Positions 49,581 through 59,466 are shown, numbered from the stretch's first letter. The stretch: DNA of 64,000 nt from Candidatus Cohnella colombiensis (GCA_029203125.1 CP119317.1:1178001-1242000), one strand, 5' to 3'. Made by a program: numbers and translations. Notes: generated by a model from the letters alone, not told the origin.

Positions 49581-52500
49581 TCAATTTGTTAATTCTAATG
49601 CCCGCAGCATTCTCATTACAGCAACTGTCGCTTGAGCTCTAGTTACCTTGGATACGGGGTCAAACTTGCTTGGAGAAATCCCGAGCAAAATTTTGCGTTC
49701 AACCATGAGTGCAATTGAAGCTTTAGCGAATGAGGAGATCTTACCTTGATCTTCATATCGATTCAAAACACTGAGATTGGCATTATCCGCAATACCGGCG
49801 AATTTCATCGCATTGGCAATAATAACAGCCATCTCTTGACGAGTGATTGAACCGTCAGGATCGAATAGTTCGATTGATCGTCCTTTGATCAATCCTAATT
49901 TACTGGCGGCAATCACATCTTCTGCATACTTCATTTGTTTGTTCACATCCTTGAAGGATGTGCTCTCGGATGCAGGCGATAGGCCTAGTGCCTTCACAAT
50001 AATGGATACAAATTCAGCGCGAGTAATCGCTAGATCGACCCCGAATTGCTGGTTGTTCATGCCAGACACAATGAATTTAGCAACTGCTGAATTAATTTCT
50101 CCCTTTGCCCAGTCCGCTTTTACATCTGGGAACTTATGATGAGATTCAATAATTGTATAAAAGCTATTCCCTGTTCTCTTTAGTTCCGCTGTGACCGTTC
50201 CATCGGCGTTCACTGTGAACATCGTAGGCACGTGACGGTACTCATTCGTTTCCGGTATATACATCACACCAGTAGCCTGTTCCATATCGATCTCCACATG
50301 GCCTAAAGAGAAAATTCGACTGACATATACGGCCCCGAAATCTTGGATCTCTGTCGATTTACCATCTGATGTTACGGCTTCAATCTTAAATTCTAGCGGA
50401 CTCACCACAACCTTCGCATCGATTGCCTCAGCCTTTGCCTTCATTTGATGAATGATTTCCTGTTCAGGAGTTTGAATTGTAATCATGAGATGAGCGATAT
50501 CATCTCCGAGCGGCAAGGCTTGAATTGGTATGCTGTATTCGACATCATTAACAACTAACGATAATATTGCAGCGTTCCCTTTGGCTACAATAGCCCGAAT
50601 GATCTCCGTTGAGATAACGGCTTCAACCTGTCTTTGGACTGTTTTAACGACAATTTGCGTCTTGGTAGAGGTGTTGTCTGTAATCGATAGGATCGCCTCA
50701 GCGGTATTCAAGGTAACAGTAGCCTTATCACCGGAATTGGTGAGGATGGCTCTTAATTGATTTGCTGTAGGATCACCTAGTGTAGAGGTCGAATCTAGAA
50801 TGATAGATCCCAGCCCTGAAAGTGTTGTAACCGTCAGTTCATTGCTAGCAATAGAGACATCAGTAATCTGTTCATCTGCCTTCTTAACAGCGATAACTTG
50901 AAGATGATATTCCGTGTTTGGAGTGAGTGAAGTCACCTGATATTCGAGCTTAGTTGTATATCCCATCCATACACGATTTGCAAAAATATCATAGCCTGTT
51001 GCATCTTTTGAGGCATCCCATTTCACATCAATGGTATTCACACCATTAGATACGATGATGAGGTTGTGAGGGGCGGCTACTCTTGATGTATTCACAGTGC
51101 CATCGATAGGCAAATTGCCAACTAATTGTGTAGACAATGTTCTGTTACGATCACCGCTTATTTCCCAGCTCATCACGCCGGCGAGGTCTAGGGATCTCAA
51201 ATAGGATGTGCTATACAGCATGGATGCTTCGTCATTGTAGGAAATGTAAGTGTGCAGTTCACTATTGTACAAGTAAGGGACTTTAGCCGCCTCATTCCAA
51301 TAACGAACGTAGCCATTCTGATTCAGATAATTGTCTTCGATATCTGAGAAATCGAATGTTCTACTTTCCCATGTGCCGAATTCTGCTACTGTACCCCCTT
51401 CACAGAGCTGATATTGCCCTGTAGGTGGACATCCCGTCCAGCCTTTACCGTAGAATGGAAGACCCATTACGAGCTTATAGTTAGGTACTCCACCGTTCAG
51501 ATGGCCTGTAACCCCACCGTTCACATGGAATCTTGCAGCTGAGGGGGAAGTGCTATTCTTGTCATAATATAACGGTGCATTATGATAAGCGCTTACGTCC
51601 CAGCTACCGCTATAATCGTATGTCATAATGCTGACATAGTCGAGATATTGAGAAGATTTCGCTAAATCCGCATTGACAACGAAGTCATCGCCTTGTCCGG
51701 AGGCAATCGATAGGAGGTAATACCGACCATCCTCTGATCCAGCTGCATCCAATGCTTCACGAACGGTTTGCATCAAACTCGTGAAGTTCTGTTTGTCCTC
51801 CGGACGATGAGAATTATAGGACTCACCGCCGGCAACTGGGTATTCCCAGTCAATATCGAGCCCATCCAAATCATACGCACGAAGGAATTTCACAGCGGAA
51901 TTGGCAAAAGCACGACGGGTTTCTTCAGTTGCAGCCAAGTTCGAGAAATTTTTCGACCAACTCCATCCACCTACAGAGATCATCAGCTTCAAGTTAGGGT
52001 TGTCGTCTCTTCTTTCGGCAAGCTTAGCGAAGTTATCTATATCTACATCATGATCTCCAATGACGAGTTCACCATCGAATACATAATCCTTCTGTAGTGG
52101 GATATTAACATCCTGACAAGCTGTGGCACCAGTGCCATACCCTCTCCAGCATAGATCCGCAAAGGCATAATTAATGTGCGTAATCTGCGACACATCAATA
52201 TCTGATGGTTCGAAATCGCGATCATAGACCGACCAGGCAGTAAAGTAAGTTACAATATTATAATTGCTACCAGGCACTACCGTCATAGAACTGCTTACTG
52301 GTGATGTCCAAAGACTGTTCGTTGCAACAACATTAAAGGTGTAAGACTGCCCCTCTGTAAGGCCAGTTGCCAGATAACGATTATCAGAACTAGTAGCCAC
52401 TTTAACAGCATCCTTATAGATATCGTAGTTCGTTGCTCCAGGCGTTGGGGCCCAGCCTAACGTAGCCGTCGTTCTGTTCGCCGTAACGACTTGTAGATCC

Positions 52501-53501
52501 TCAGGTGCTTCTAATTGTCCCCAAGTAATCGTGACTGCATTGCTATTCGCTGACACTGCAGGCATGTTCTGAGCGCCGACTTCAAATGTATAGACGTCAC
52601 CTGCGATAGTTTCTATTGGCATTGTGAAGGTAGCCATGTTAGAACCATCCCAAACGCCACCTTTCCAGGCTTGATTCACATAGAGGTCATAGCCATTTGC
52701 ACCAGGGCTTCCTGTCCAGCCTAATTTAACGGTTGTCTCTGTTAGTTCGGTTACCCTTAAATTGTGCGGAGGCGTTAAAGGTGGATCCGGGTACTCACTT
52801 GTATCTTCTTTCGTTGTGAATTCAATGATATTACTTTTAAAGTTAAGAGAAGGTCGATCCTTATTCCAAGTAATATAAATTCGATATGTTGTTTCAGGTA
52901 CTAATCCCCCAACAATATGGGTAGTTTTATTCCCCCAAGTCATCCAGGCATTGGTATCAGCGTTCCAAACATCAAATTCATTGTCGAAATCAGCGACGAT
53001 ATCCCATGCCAAGGTTGCTGAGTTATGGGTAATTAATGGTTCTTCGGTAACGGGATCCTTCGCAATGCTTAAATTTGTCGGTGCTCCAATCGTAGGTATG
53101 ACATCGCTAGCTGCTAGCGTAGTGAATGAGACGATGTTGCTTTTATGCCGAAGATTAGCTGCTGGAGCGGGTCTCTCCCACCATGTAATATATACGTTAT
53201 ACGTTGTTTCAGGTAATAAACTCCCTACTCTGAGGTTCCAATTGTTGATGTTAGCCATCCAGACATCGGTATCAGCGTTCCAAACATCGATTTCATAGAC
53301 ATCATCATCAAAATCCCAATTAAGGTTTGCGCTATTACTAGTGATAGAACTTTCTATTACACTTAGATTTTGTGGAGCTTCCAGATCTACTAGATCCGCC
53401 GCATTCACTTTGAAAGCGCTTAACAAAGTGCCGAAAGCAAGAGTGAAGCTAACCATAAATATCAATATTTTAGTAAACTTCTGTCGAGATAATATATGCA
53501 C
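49581..53501 (-). CDS. Cell-surface GH18 chitinase with FN3 and SLH domains
   Basis: A 1306-aa exported enzyme. A signal peptide (ILIFMVSFTLAFGTLLSAFK, cleavage near VNA-A) is followed by four fibronectin-III-like domains (about 40-410) and the GH18 catalytic barrel (about 415-800). The barrel contains the DxxDxDxE motif in LDGLDIDWEYPVAGG and carries SVGGWSWSKNF and MSWEISGD. Then come one more FN3 (about 815-900), a region of unclear fold, and three SLH repeats (about 1135-1306) for S-layer anchoring to pyruvylated wall polymer. It hydrolyses chitin at the cell surface. I took GTG 53501, spaced from AGAGGTG; the GTG at 53510 is part of that ribosome site. Confidence 0.93.
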   Translation of the reverse strand: MHILSRQKFTKILIFMVSFTLAFGTLLSAFKVNAADLVDLEAPQNLSVIESSITSNSANLNWDFDDDVYEIDVWNADTDVWMANINNWNLRVGSLLPETTYNVYITWWERPAPAANLRHKSNIVSFTTLAASDVIPTIGAPTNLSIAKDPVTEEPLITHNSATLAWDIVADFDNEFDVWNADTNAWMTWGNKTTHIVGGLVPETTYRIYITWNKDRPSLNFKSNIIEFTTKEDTSEYPDPPLTPPHNLRVTELTETTVKLGWTGSPGANGYDLYVNQAWKGGVWDGSNMATFTMPIETIAGDVYTFEVGAQNMPAVSANSNAVTITWGQLEAPEDLQVVTANRTTATLGWAPTPGATNYDIYKDAVKVATSSDNRYLATGLTEGQSYTFNVVATNSLWTSPVSSSMTVVPGSNYNIVTYFTAWSVYDRDFEPSDIDVSQITHINYAFADLCWRGYGTGATACQDVNIPLQKDYVFDGELVIGDHDVDIDNFAKLAERRDDNPNLKLMISVGGWSWSKNFSNLAATEETRRAFANSAVKFLRAYDLDGLDIDWEYPVAGGESYNSHRPEDKQNFTSLMQTVREALDAAGSEDGRYYLLSIASGQGDDFVVNADLAKSSQYLDYVSIMTYDYSGSWDVSAYHNAPLYYDKNSTSPSAARFHVNGGVTGHLNGGVPNYKLVMGLPFYGKGWTGCPPTGQYQLCEGGTVAEFGTWESRTFDFSDIEDNYLNQNGYVRYWNEAAKVPYLYNSELHTYISYNDEASMLYSTSYLRSLDLAGVMSWEISGDRNRTLSTQLVGNLPIDGTVNTSRVAAPHNLIIVSNGVNTIDVKWDASKDATGYDIFANRVWMGYTTKLEYQVTSLTPNTEYHLQVIAVKKADEQITDVSIASNELTVTTLSGLGSIILDSTSTLGDPTANQLRAILTNSGDKATVTLNTAEAILSITDNTSTKTQIVVKTVQRQVEAVISTEIIRAIVAKGNAAILSLVVNDVEYSIPIQALPLGDDIAHLMITIQTPEQEIIHQMKAKAEAIDAKVVVSPLEFKIEAVTSDGKSTEIQDFGAVYVSRIFSLGHVEIDMEQATGVMYIPETNEYRHVPTMFTVNADGTVTAELKRTGNSFYTIIESHHKFPDVKADWAKGEINSAVAKFIVSGMNNQQFGVDLAITRAEFVSIIVKALGLSPASESTSFKDVNKQMKYAEDVIAASKLGLIKGRSIELFDPDGSITRQEMAVIIANAMKFAGIADNANLSVLNRYEDQGKISSFAKASIALMVERKILLGISPSKFDPVSKVTRAQATVAVMRMLRALELTN

Positions 53502-53842
53502 CCTTGTCACCTCTCTTAATCTTCATTTTTCATTCGCACAGAACCTTTACACCTTAATGGCTATCCCCACTTTACCCTCCTTTTCTATTGTCTGGATTTT
53601 TCGGTAATATTAACTATTTTATTAGAGATTGAGCGTGACCACTACGTACATAAATCAATTATGGGGGATACTTATCGATTGTCCTTAATCAAGCATGATC
53701 CTGCGAAAGGGTAGGGGATTTATTCAGGAGAGATTCGAATGAGGTAAAAACGCTTTATATTCTGTACATAATTTTTCCATTCAAGGGGGAATCCTAATGT
53801 TCAAAACGTGATAATGCTCTTTAATGGAAGGATGTCGGTTAC
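53502..53842. other. Divergent intergenic region, mostly unassigned
   Basis: 340 bp between the chitinase and YibQ-type genes. On the minus strand it holds a strong AAAGGAGGG site and a 7-codon leader frame (53547-53570). On the plus strand I see no confident promoter; TTTATATT and TACATAAT hexamer-like stretches occur near 53755-53770. No RNA gene was recognised. Confidence 0.4.
53547..53570 (-). CDS. Possible 7-aa leader peptide before the chitinase gene
   Basis: A GTG at 53570, 4 nt after AGGAGGG-TAAA, opens MGIAIKV and then stop. The ribosome site is stronger than that of the chitinase itself 46 nt downstream. It could be a regulatory leader or a chance frame; the length is too short for any homology argument. 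Confidence 0.25.
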   Translation of the reverse strand: MGIAIKV

Positions 53843-54673
53843 ATGGTTAGACTTTGCAAAGCGTACGTGTGGTTAATTTGTTCGATGTTAATATGGGGAG
53901 TAGTAGGTTCAAGTGTGGCAGCAGCGAGCAACGAGCCAGAGCAGTCTCAGCAAGATCAACAGGCACGTCAGATTGCAATTGTCATCGATGATTTCGGCAA
54001 TCGTATGAAAGGCACCGAGCAAATGCTGCAGCTACCAATAAAAATAACGGTAGCGGTTATGCCATTTCTGTCAACGACAAAACAAGATGCTGAAGCCGCA
54101 CATCAATTTGGTCATGATGTGATCGTGCATTTGCCGATGGAGCCCATTCGAGGTAAAGCAAGCTGGTTAGGTCCGGGAGCGATTACGACGGATCTATCTG
54201 ATGCTGAAATTCGCAATCGTGTAGAAGCAGCAATTGCAGATGTTCCCTATGCGATTGGGATGAACAATCATATGGGCTCACGTGCGACTTCGGATTTACG
54301 TGTGATGCGAATCGTACTGCAAGTGTGCAAAGAAAAAGGACTATTTTTTCTAGACAGTCGGACTTCTTATCACACAGTTGTACCAAAAGTGTCTAGAGAA
54401 TTAGGTATGATGACCCTGCATAATGATGTGTTTCTCGACGACGTATATACTCAAACCCATGTCCGCAAACAAATTTCAGAAGTAAGTAAATTTTTGAAAA
54501 CACACGACCGCTGTGTCGTTATTGGACATGTAGGATCACCTGGCATGGTTACGTCTGCAGTATTAAAATCAGCGATACCTGGATTGCAAAATCAAGCGAG
54601 CTTTGTTACGCTCTCACAGCTTTTAACTGCTCCACCGACGCCAATCATGGGGAGATCCAACGATAAGCCATAA
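53843..54673 (+). CDS. Divergent polysaccharide deacetylase, YibQ family
   Basis: A 276-aa exported protein. The signal peptide (AYVWLICSMLIWGVVGSSVA) is followed by the YibQ/DUF610 fold of the NodB-like superfamily. It has the IAIVIDDFGNRMKGTEQML metal-binding Asp pair, DVIVHLPMEPIRGKASWLGP, GMNNHMGSRATSDLRVM and LFFLDSRTSYHTVV. The physiological substrate is unknown; family members are periplasmic or extracytoplasmic. Its 3' end overlaps that of the convergent cwlD gene by 29 bp. Confidence 0.88.
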   Translation: MVRLCKAYVWLICSMLIWGVVGSSVAAASNEPEQSQQDQQARQIAIVIDDFGNRMKGTEQMLQLPIKITVAVMPFLSTTKQDAEAAHQFGHDVIVHLPMEPIRGKASWLGPGAITTDLSDAEIRNRVEAAIADVPYAIGMNNHMGSRATSDLRVMRIVLQVCKEKGLFFLDSRTSYHTVVPKVSRELGMMTLHNDVFLDDVYTQTHVRKQISEVSKFLKTHDRCVVIGHVGSPGMVTSAVLKSAIPGLQNQASFVTLSQLLTAPPTPIMGRSNDKP

Positions 54674-55340
54674 TGCCCTGCGCAATCGCTTCTGCGATAC
54701 GTGTCTGGCCTCTAAGGGAAGTAAGCATGGCACGATCGTCTGGATCACTCAAAAAGGCGGTTTCAATAATAACGCTTGGCAATTCAACTTGATTCAGCAA
54801 ATAAAACTGCTTTGCTACCTGAGGCAAGCGATGCTTGTTTTGCTGTTGATTCAAGCTGCTCTGAATCAAGGCTGCGAGCAAAGCGCTACTTCCTTCAGCT
54901 TGATGAATGACAAGGGGGCCTTGATTATGTCCTCTGGGAGACCAGTTGACATGGATACTTATGAATAATGAGGCGTTAATTTCTTGAGCGAGTCCTTTAC
55001 GCTGAGACAAGTCTCTACGATGTCTAGAGCGTGAAAGATGCCAGCGATTTTCGTCACTGAGTGCGTAATCGCCCGTACGATTAAGTACTGCAATGATCCC
55101 TTTACTGCGTAGCAACATGTACAGTTTGCGTGCAATTGCCAGGTTGATGTCTTTTTCCATAATGTCGTTCCAGTGTGTGCCTCCATCAATCCCGCCGTGA
55201 CCCGCATCAATGATAACATCTGCTGTTGGCAAAGCTCGTCGAATGTGAGGCGGACCTGCATCTATTCCCTCGGCACAAATTGTTGTTGCCCCGCTCACTA
55301 ACATACACAATACTGAGCTCCAAAGCAGTATACGCTTCAT
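54645..55340 (-). CDS. cwlD: N-acetylmuramoyl-L-alanine amidase CwlD
   Basis: A 231-aa exported amidase (Amidase_3). The signal peptide reads MKRILLWSSVLCMLVSGATT. Zn ligands are His in DVIIDAGHGGIDGG, Glu in MEKDINLAIARKL and His in ASLFISIHVNWSPRG; the catalytic Glu is in VIIETAFLSDPDD. Its size and the NLAIARKLYMLLRSKG pattern match CwlD, which removes peptide side chains so that muramic delta-lactam can form in the spore cortex. GAGGTG precedes the ATG. In relatives a pdaA deacetylase completes the pathway; the convergent YibQ-type gene is not PdaA. Confidence 0.92.
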   Translation of the reverse strand: MKRILLWSSVLCMLVSGATTICAEGIDAGPPHIRRALPTADVIIDAGHGGIDGGTHWNDIMEKDINLAIARKLYMLLRSKGIIAVLNRTGDYALSDENRWHLSRSRHRRDLSQRKGLAQEINASLFISIHVNWSPRGHNQGPLVIHQAEGSSALLAALIQSSLNQQQNKHRLPQVAKQFYLLNQVELPSVIIETAFLSDPDDRAMLTSLRGQTRIAEAIAQGIMAYRWISP

Positions 55341-55466
55341 CGTTCACCTCGTCGCGTCTGTCGTTGCATAGTGTTATCGTGGCTTAATTGCGTGATCTTC
55401 ATGCAACTATCATTGGTTGACTTTGAGTCATTCAGGGCATGCTAAAGATCAAGGAGGCGAACAACG

Positions 55467-55697
55467 ATGAGCTCTAAGACGAAATATGTACGCTATATGA
55501 CGGAGAAGGTTGTACGTTACTTAGATCAAGCGCCAGAACAAGTGGAAAAAAGACAGGAGCGAAAACGAATGCGCGAGCCCTGGCTTACAAGATGGTTCGG
55601 TGTTGTGCCCATGGGAATGCTGATGTGGTGGCGCACGGTCGATCATAAACGCGAAAAATCGAATGTAGCCGAGCGTTCGGTTCATGGTCCAAATTAA
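55467..55697 (+). CDS. yqzE: YqzE-family protein
   Basis: A 76-aa protein starting MSSKTKYVRYMTEKVVRYLD. It has a basic central region and a hydrophobic LTRWFGVVPMGMLMWW stretch, the pattern of YqzE in B. subtilis (found near the comG genes there; function unknown). AAGGAGG precedes the ATG. Its stop overlaps the convergent gene's stop by 4 bp. Confidence 0.82.
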   Translation: MSSKTKYVRYMTEKVVRYLDQAPEQVEKRQERKRMREPWLTRWFGVVPMGMLMWWRTVDHKREKSNVAERSVHGPN

Positions 55698-56587
55698 CGA
55701 TAAAATCGGCCGTATTGCTGTAACGTAACAAGGGGAATAAAGCGATGACCATTCATATCGATTGCGAGATCGATGCGACCTTGATTCCAGACTTGGTAGC
55801 CGACGATGGATAATGCATACAGCATCGCATCACCGAAGGGTTCAGATATATAACGCAGATGTTGCCGTTTGTTAAGGTGCTTCTGCAGTTTAAGGGCGTC
55901 TTTCGTTGCGAAAGGGGCCTCTTTGGTGAGCCATGGAAGCCGTTCATAAGGATCGAAGGACGGATTAAGCTTTAATTGCTGGGTGCGTTTAGAGGCAGGT
56001 AGCTTATCGGGCAATGTCATTATTTTGGGAAAATAGAGCTTCGAGGTTTGTTCGTTGATGGGGAGTATTTCTGCAGTTTTCGCATCGAGCCAGTAAGTTT
56101 CTTTACCGATCGTTACCTGCCATGCAGCAGCCAATGGATGAACATAGAGCTTCGTTACAGAAGTAGGTTTTTGATGAAGCTCAGTTAACAGACCGTTAAC
56201 CCGCAAAGACTGGTCTAGTTGTTCAGAGGAAAACAGTGGATACGGCCCTACACCGTATTCACCTAATTGAAACGACCCGTCCGTGACAGCGTTCACGACC
56301 ATGTAGCCGACATTTTGCCCTTCGTTAGTAAATAGAACAAGCCAGCTATGCGTACCCGGACCGAGTGCTTCAATTTGAGGGTCAGAAGTTTGCCATAAAG
56401 CAAATGCCTTTTGCTTTGATAGGGCAGTGGCCCATTGCTGTACTTGTTGTTCTAGCTTCGTTAGTTGATGTTCCTGATCAGGGATAACTGCTGCATCTGC
56501 ATTCGATGCTGAGAAGGGCAATAGTGCCACAAGTAGCAAAGCTAAGATACTCGTGTGAATGAAGAAGCGATGCTTTTGCGTGAGCAT
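55694..56587 (-). CDS. Exported protein of unknown function
   Basis: A 297-aa protein with a clear signal peptide (FFIHTSILALLLVALLPFSA, cleavage near ADA-A). The mature part has a mixed alpha/beta pattern (SWLVLFTNEGQNVGYMVVNA, SVTKLYVHPLAAAWQVTIGK ETYWLDAKTAEILPIN) that recalls PepSY-like beta-alpha units, though no family is certain. No catalytic motif is visible. AGGTG precedes the ATG. It is transcribed alone between yqzE and yqhG. Confidence 0.75.
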   Translation of the reverse strand: MLTQKHRFFIHTSILALLLVALLPFSASNADAAVIPDQEHQLTKLEQQVQQWATALSKQKAFALWQTSDPQIEALGPGTHSWLVLFTNEGQNVGYMVVNAVTDGSFQLGEYGVGPYPLFSSEQLDQSLRVNGLLTELHQKPTSVTKLYVHPLAAAWQVTIGKETYWLDAKTAEILPINEQTSKLYFPKIMTLPDKLPASKRTQQLKLNPSFDPYERLPWLTKEAPFATKDALKLQKHLNKRQHLRYISEPFGDAMLYALSIVGYQVWNQGRIDLAIDMNGHRFIPLVTLQQYGRFYR

Positions 56588-56688
56588 GCTGGAACACCTG
56601 CTTTTTATTATTTATTGTAGTGGACGAGCATTGCTGATGCTGTTGAACGATGTCTGCTATACACTGGGAGGTTTGGCTTATTTTAAAG

Positions 56689-57561
56689 TTAATGGATGCC
56701 TGGAAGGTGGAAAATTCCGCAGTTCAGCGTAGATAGTGTCACACGAGGCCGATATTGCCAGTCAATTTCAGCCTTTCGTTGTTCGAATCGTTCCGACAGC
56801 GACTGCCGTTGCTCTATACTTTCACATCGTTCTAGCATCGGATCATAATAATGCTGAATCCGATTCAATTCGTCTTGACGACGATTTTCCGCCTCGATCG
56901 CCCATGTGAAGTCATGGCTTTTGAGCTTGCGCTCCATTTTTTGCTCCAATTGCTGCATTCCTTTGCGTAACGACAGACCATTTTTCATCAAATGTATGTT
57001 GGAAGGTAGACGTGGTGTTAGTTTGCGCTCGCGTAATCGTTCCATAAATTGCTCCTCGATTACGCCTGTTGCTAAAGATATTCCCCATTCATACAGCTCT
57101 TCGCGCTTCATATCACACTCAAAGCTTACTTTGAAGTTAACACCTAGCCAAGCCGTGTAGGGATGCGATTGCAGGGGGTTACCTAGACCTTTAGGTGGCT
57201 CTTCGAATAAGGTGACACAGCGCGCTCCTTGACGGACAACATCGAACAGCTGACCTAAGCGACGAGAGCCAAAATACAATTCCTCCTGTACAACTCTACC
57301 GCTCGGCGTCATGAGGTAGGAAAGGGGTGATGATGCGCCAGAAGAAGCTTGAGGTGCTTGAAACGACCATGCGTAGGTTAGCGTCTCTGGTGCTGCACCC
57401 GTTCTATCGACGAAGCTCCAATAGAAAGGGCGATTGGTGAGCATGCGATCTGCATCGGGAGATAGCTTTACTGTGACACGTTGCGGACTTTTCTCTATAA
57501 TTTGACAACCGGTAATGTCCAGGTAAGACAGAACGAACTTATGAACCTGCTTGTTATTCAT
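56689..57561 (-). CDS. yqhG: YqhG family protein
   Basis: A 290-aa protein starting MNNKQVHKFVLSYLDITGCQ, with FYWSFVDRTGAAPETLTY, and a C-terminal half of charged helices (AEIDWQYRPRVTLSTLNCGI). It corresponds to YqhG, encoded next to the SNF2 helicase YqhH in Bacillus, as here (4-bp gap). No enzymatic motif is visible. GGAGTGTAAGG precedes the ATG. The conserved pairing suggests a helicase partner role. Confidence 0.85.
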   Translation of the reverse strand: MNNKQVHKFVLSYLDITGCQIIEKSPQRVTVKLSPDADRMLTNRPFYWSFVDRTGAAPETLTYAWSFQAPQASSGASSPLSYLMTPSGRVVQEELYFGSRRLGQLFDVVRQGARCVTLFEEPPKGLGNPLQSHPYTAWLGVNFKVSFECDMKREELYEWGISLATGVIEEQFMERLRERKLTPRLPSNIHLMKNGLSLRKGMQQLEQKMERKLKSHDFTWAIEAENRRQDELNRIQHYYDPMLERCESIEQRQSLSERFEQRKAEIDWQYRPRVTLSTLNCGIFHLPGIH

Positions 57562-57565
57562 CGCC

Positions 57566-59266
57566 TTACACTCCTTCTTTCGTCTTGATCATATGTCGCT
57601 TTGCCTCAATGACAGAGTCGCCGAGTCCGTCGATCCGTCTACGGAGCTCCTCGCTATCCGTTGATTCAAGCACCATCTGCGCTAGACGGCGCTCAATGGA
57701 CTCTTCTTTTTCAAACTGCTCAATAATTTCATCTAATTCACCAATTACAAGCTCGAACATGTTGATCTTCTCATGGAGCAGATGGATGATATGTTCCTCG
57801 ATGGTGCCGATCGTACAGAGGTTGAAGATGTGGACGTCCTCCGTTTGACCGAGACGATGAACGCGACCAATTCGCTGTTCGACGCGCATCGGATTCCAAG
57901 GCAGATCAAAGTTAATAATGTGATGACAAAATTGCAGGTTAATGCCTTCGCCTCCAGCTTCAGTTGCCACCATCACCTGCGCTCTATTTCGGAACAGGTC
58001 CATCATCCAATCTTTTTTGCCTCGGTTCATACCTCCACGATAGGGAATGGCGGTTAACCCATTCTCCTTGAAGTAGCGAATTAAATAATCCTGGGTTGCA
58101 CGATACTCGGTAAACACGATGACTTTATCGCCCAACGTCTGAATGAGCTCCATTGTCTTTTCTGCCTTTGTATTCGCCTTAATACTCTTAATGAGTTCGA
58201 CTAACTCCCATATTCGAGCACGTAGCGGAGAGTCCTCAGTCGTTTTCTTAAATAAGTTAATGAGAGTAAGAAAGACTGCGTCTCGACTAGAGCAGACTTC
58301 ACGCTGTAAGGTGACAAGTGAAAGCAGACTAGCGAGATCGCCATTGCCAAGCTGGGCGTGCTTGCGAACGTAGTCAGTTACCCCATGATAAAGCGCCATT
58401 TCCTGCTCTGATAGTCGAAGGGGTACGTTCGTCACATGACGTTCAGTAAATTGCACACCACCATCGCTTCTGCGATTGCGAATCATCACTTGACTAAGCG
58501 CTTGCTGAAGCTTTTCTTCATTTTTCGGAACGCGGCGGTCAGCTACAAAGTTCGTTGCGAAATCGCCCTCTGCACCGAGCTGTCCTGGCTTGAGTAATGT
58601 AATGAGGTTATATAACTCAGAGAGGTCATTTTGGACAGGAGTTGCTGTCAGCAATAAGCAATATTTTTTTCGAAGCTCATTAATGAATTGGTAATTTCCA
58701 GTTCGCTTGTTTTTTAACTTGTGCGCTTCATCAACAATTAAGAGATCGAATTCCTGGTCTAGTAGCATGAGTCTGTGCGGCTCACGTTTCGCGGTGTCCA
58801 TTGATGCGACAACGACATCGTTATTCCACGAATAGTCCTTTTTTTGGGCGACAGCGGGAATATCAAATTTGCTATTAAGCTCGCGAACCCATTGCAGCAC
58901 TAAGGAAGCGGGTACAAGAATGAGCACCCTCTTGGCGAGTCCGCGAAGCAAATATTCCTTAAGAATAAGTCCGGCTTCGATCGTTTTACCGAGACCCACT
59001 TCATCAGCGAGAATGGCACGTCCACGCATCTCATGCAACACTCTGCGGGCTGTATCGAGTTGGTGGGGCAATGGCTCAAAATGCGGTAGCATTCGGGTGC
59101 ACAATAACACATGAAAGTCACGAACTAGGGACGCTTCCTCGGCTTCAATGGCCATTTGATACAGCGTCCAATCATCCCAAGGGCCATTACGTTCGACGCG
59201 TTTCTCCAACTCTTCGAAAGCGCTGTGATCGTTCTTTAGTTCAACTAACGGATGCAAATAATTCAA
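57566..59266 (-). CDS. yqhH: SNF2-family DEAD/DEAH helicase, YqhH
   Basis: A 566-aa SF2 helicase. It has Walker A LADEVGLGKTIEAGLILKEY (about 84-103), DEAH box LLIVDEAHKLKN, motif III LLTATPVQND, and motifs V and VI in TEAGGEGINLQFCHHIINFD and NPMRVEQRIGRVHRLGQ. It is similar to RapA-like SNF2 ATPases that translocate on duplex DNA. I chose TTG 59266 (MNYLHPLVELKNDHSAFEEL) because GGGAGG lies 8 nt upstream; the open frame extends 40 codons further without a ribosome site. Confidence 0.9.
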   Translation of the reverse strand: MNYLHPLVELKNDHSAFEELEKRVERNGPWDDWTLYQMAIEAEEASLVRDFHVLLCTRMLPHFEPLPHQLDTARRVLHEMRGRAILADEVGLGKTIEAGLILKEYLLRGLAKRVLILVPASLVLQWVRELNSKFDIPAVAQKKDYSWNNDVVVASMDTAKREPHRLMLLDQEFDLLIVDEAHKLKNKRTGNYQFINELRKKYCLLLTATPVQNDLSELYNLITLLKPGQLGAEGDFATNFVADRRVPKNEEKLQQALSQVMIRNRRSDGGVQFTERHVTNVPLRLSEQEMALYHGVTDYVRKHAQLGNGDLASLLSLVTLQREVCSSRDAVFLTLINLFKKTTEDSPLRARIWELVELIKSIKANTKAEKTMELIQTLGDKVIVFTEYRATQDYLIRYFKENGLTAIPYRGGMNRGKKDWMMDLFRNRAQVMVATEAGGEGINLQFCHHIINFDLPWNPMRVEQRIGRVHRLGQTEDVHIFNLCTIGTIEEHIIHLLHEKINMFELVIGELDEIIEQFEKEESIERRLAQMVLESTDSEELRRRIDGLGDSVIEAKRHMIKTKEGV

Positions 59267-59451
59267 AGAATGAACCTCCCTTTGGGCGAAAATAGGGCAG
59301 AATAGCTCTAGTATGAGCAATCGCGCGCATTTCCAATCAATGCGTCGAAAGAATGGAATACGACACCGAATTTGTAACTTCGACAATTTATTATTTTTAT
59401 GACCGATGAACTATGGCGGCACAAAATGTAGTAGAATATAATGAAGTGTAT

Positions 59452-59465
59452 ACACCATATTGTGT
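59452..59465. promoter_or_regulatory. NrdR-like box (weak)
   Basis: ACACCATATTGTGT is a near-palindrome close to NrdR boxes (consensus around ACACtATATAtaGTGT) but two bases shorter. It lies 90 nt upstream of the ribonucleotide reductase gene. Confidence 0.3.
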
Positions 59466-59466
59466 G

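Noticed and set aside
59267..59386. 40-codon N-terminal extension of yqhH
   Set aside because: No ribosome site and no family resemblance; GGGAGG is correctly placed for TTG 59266.
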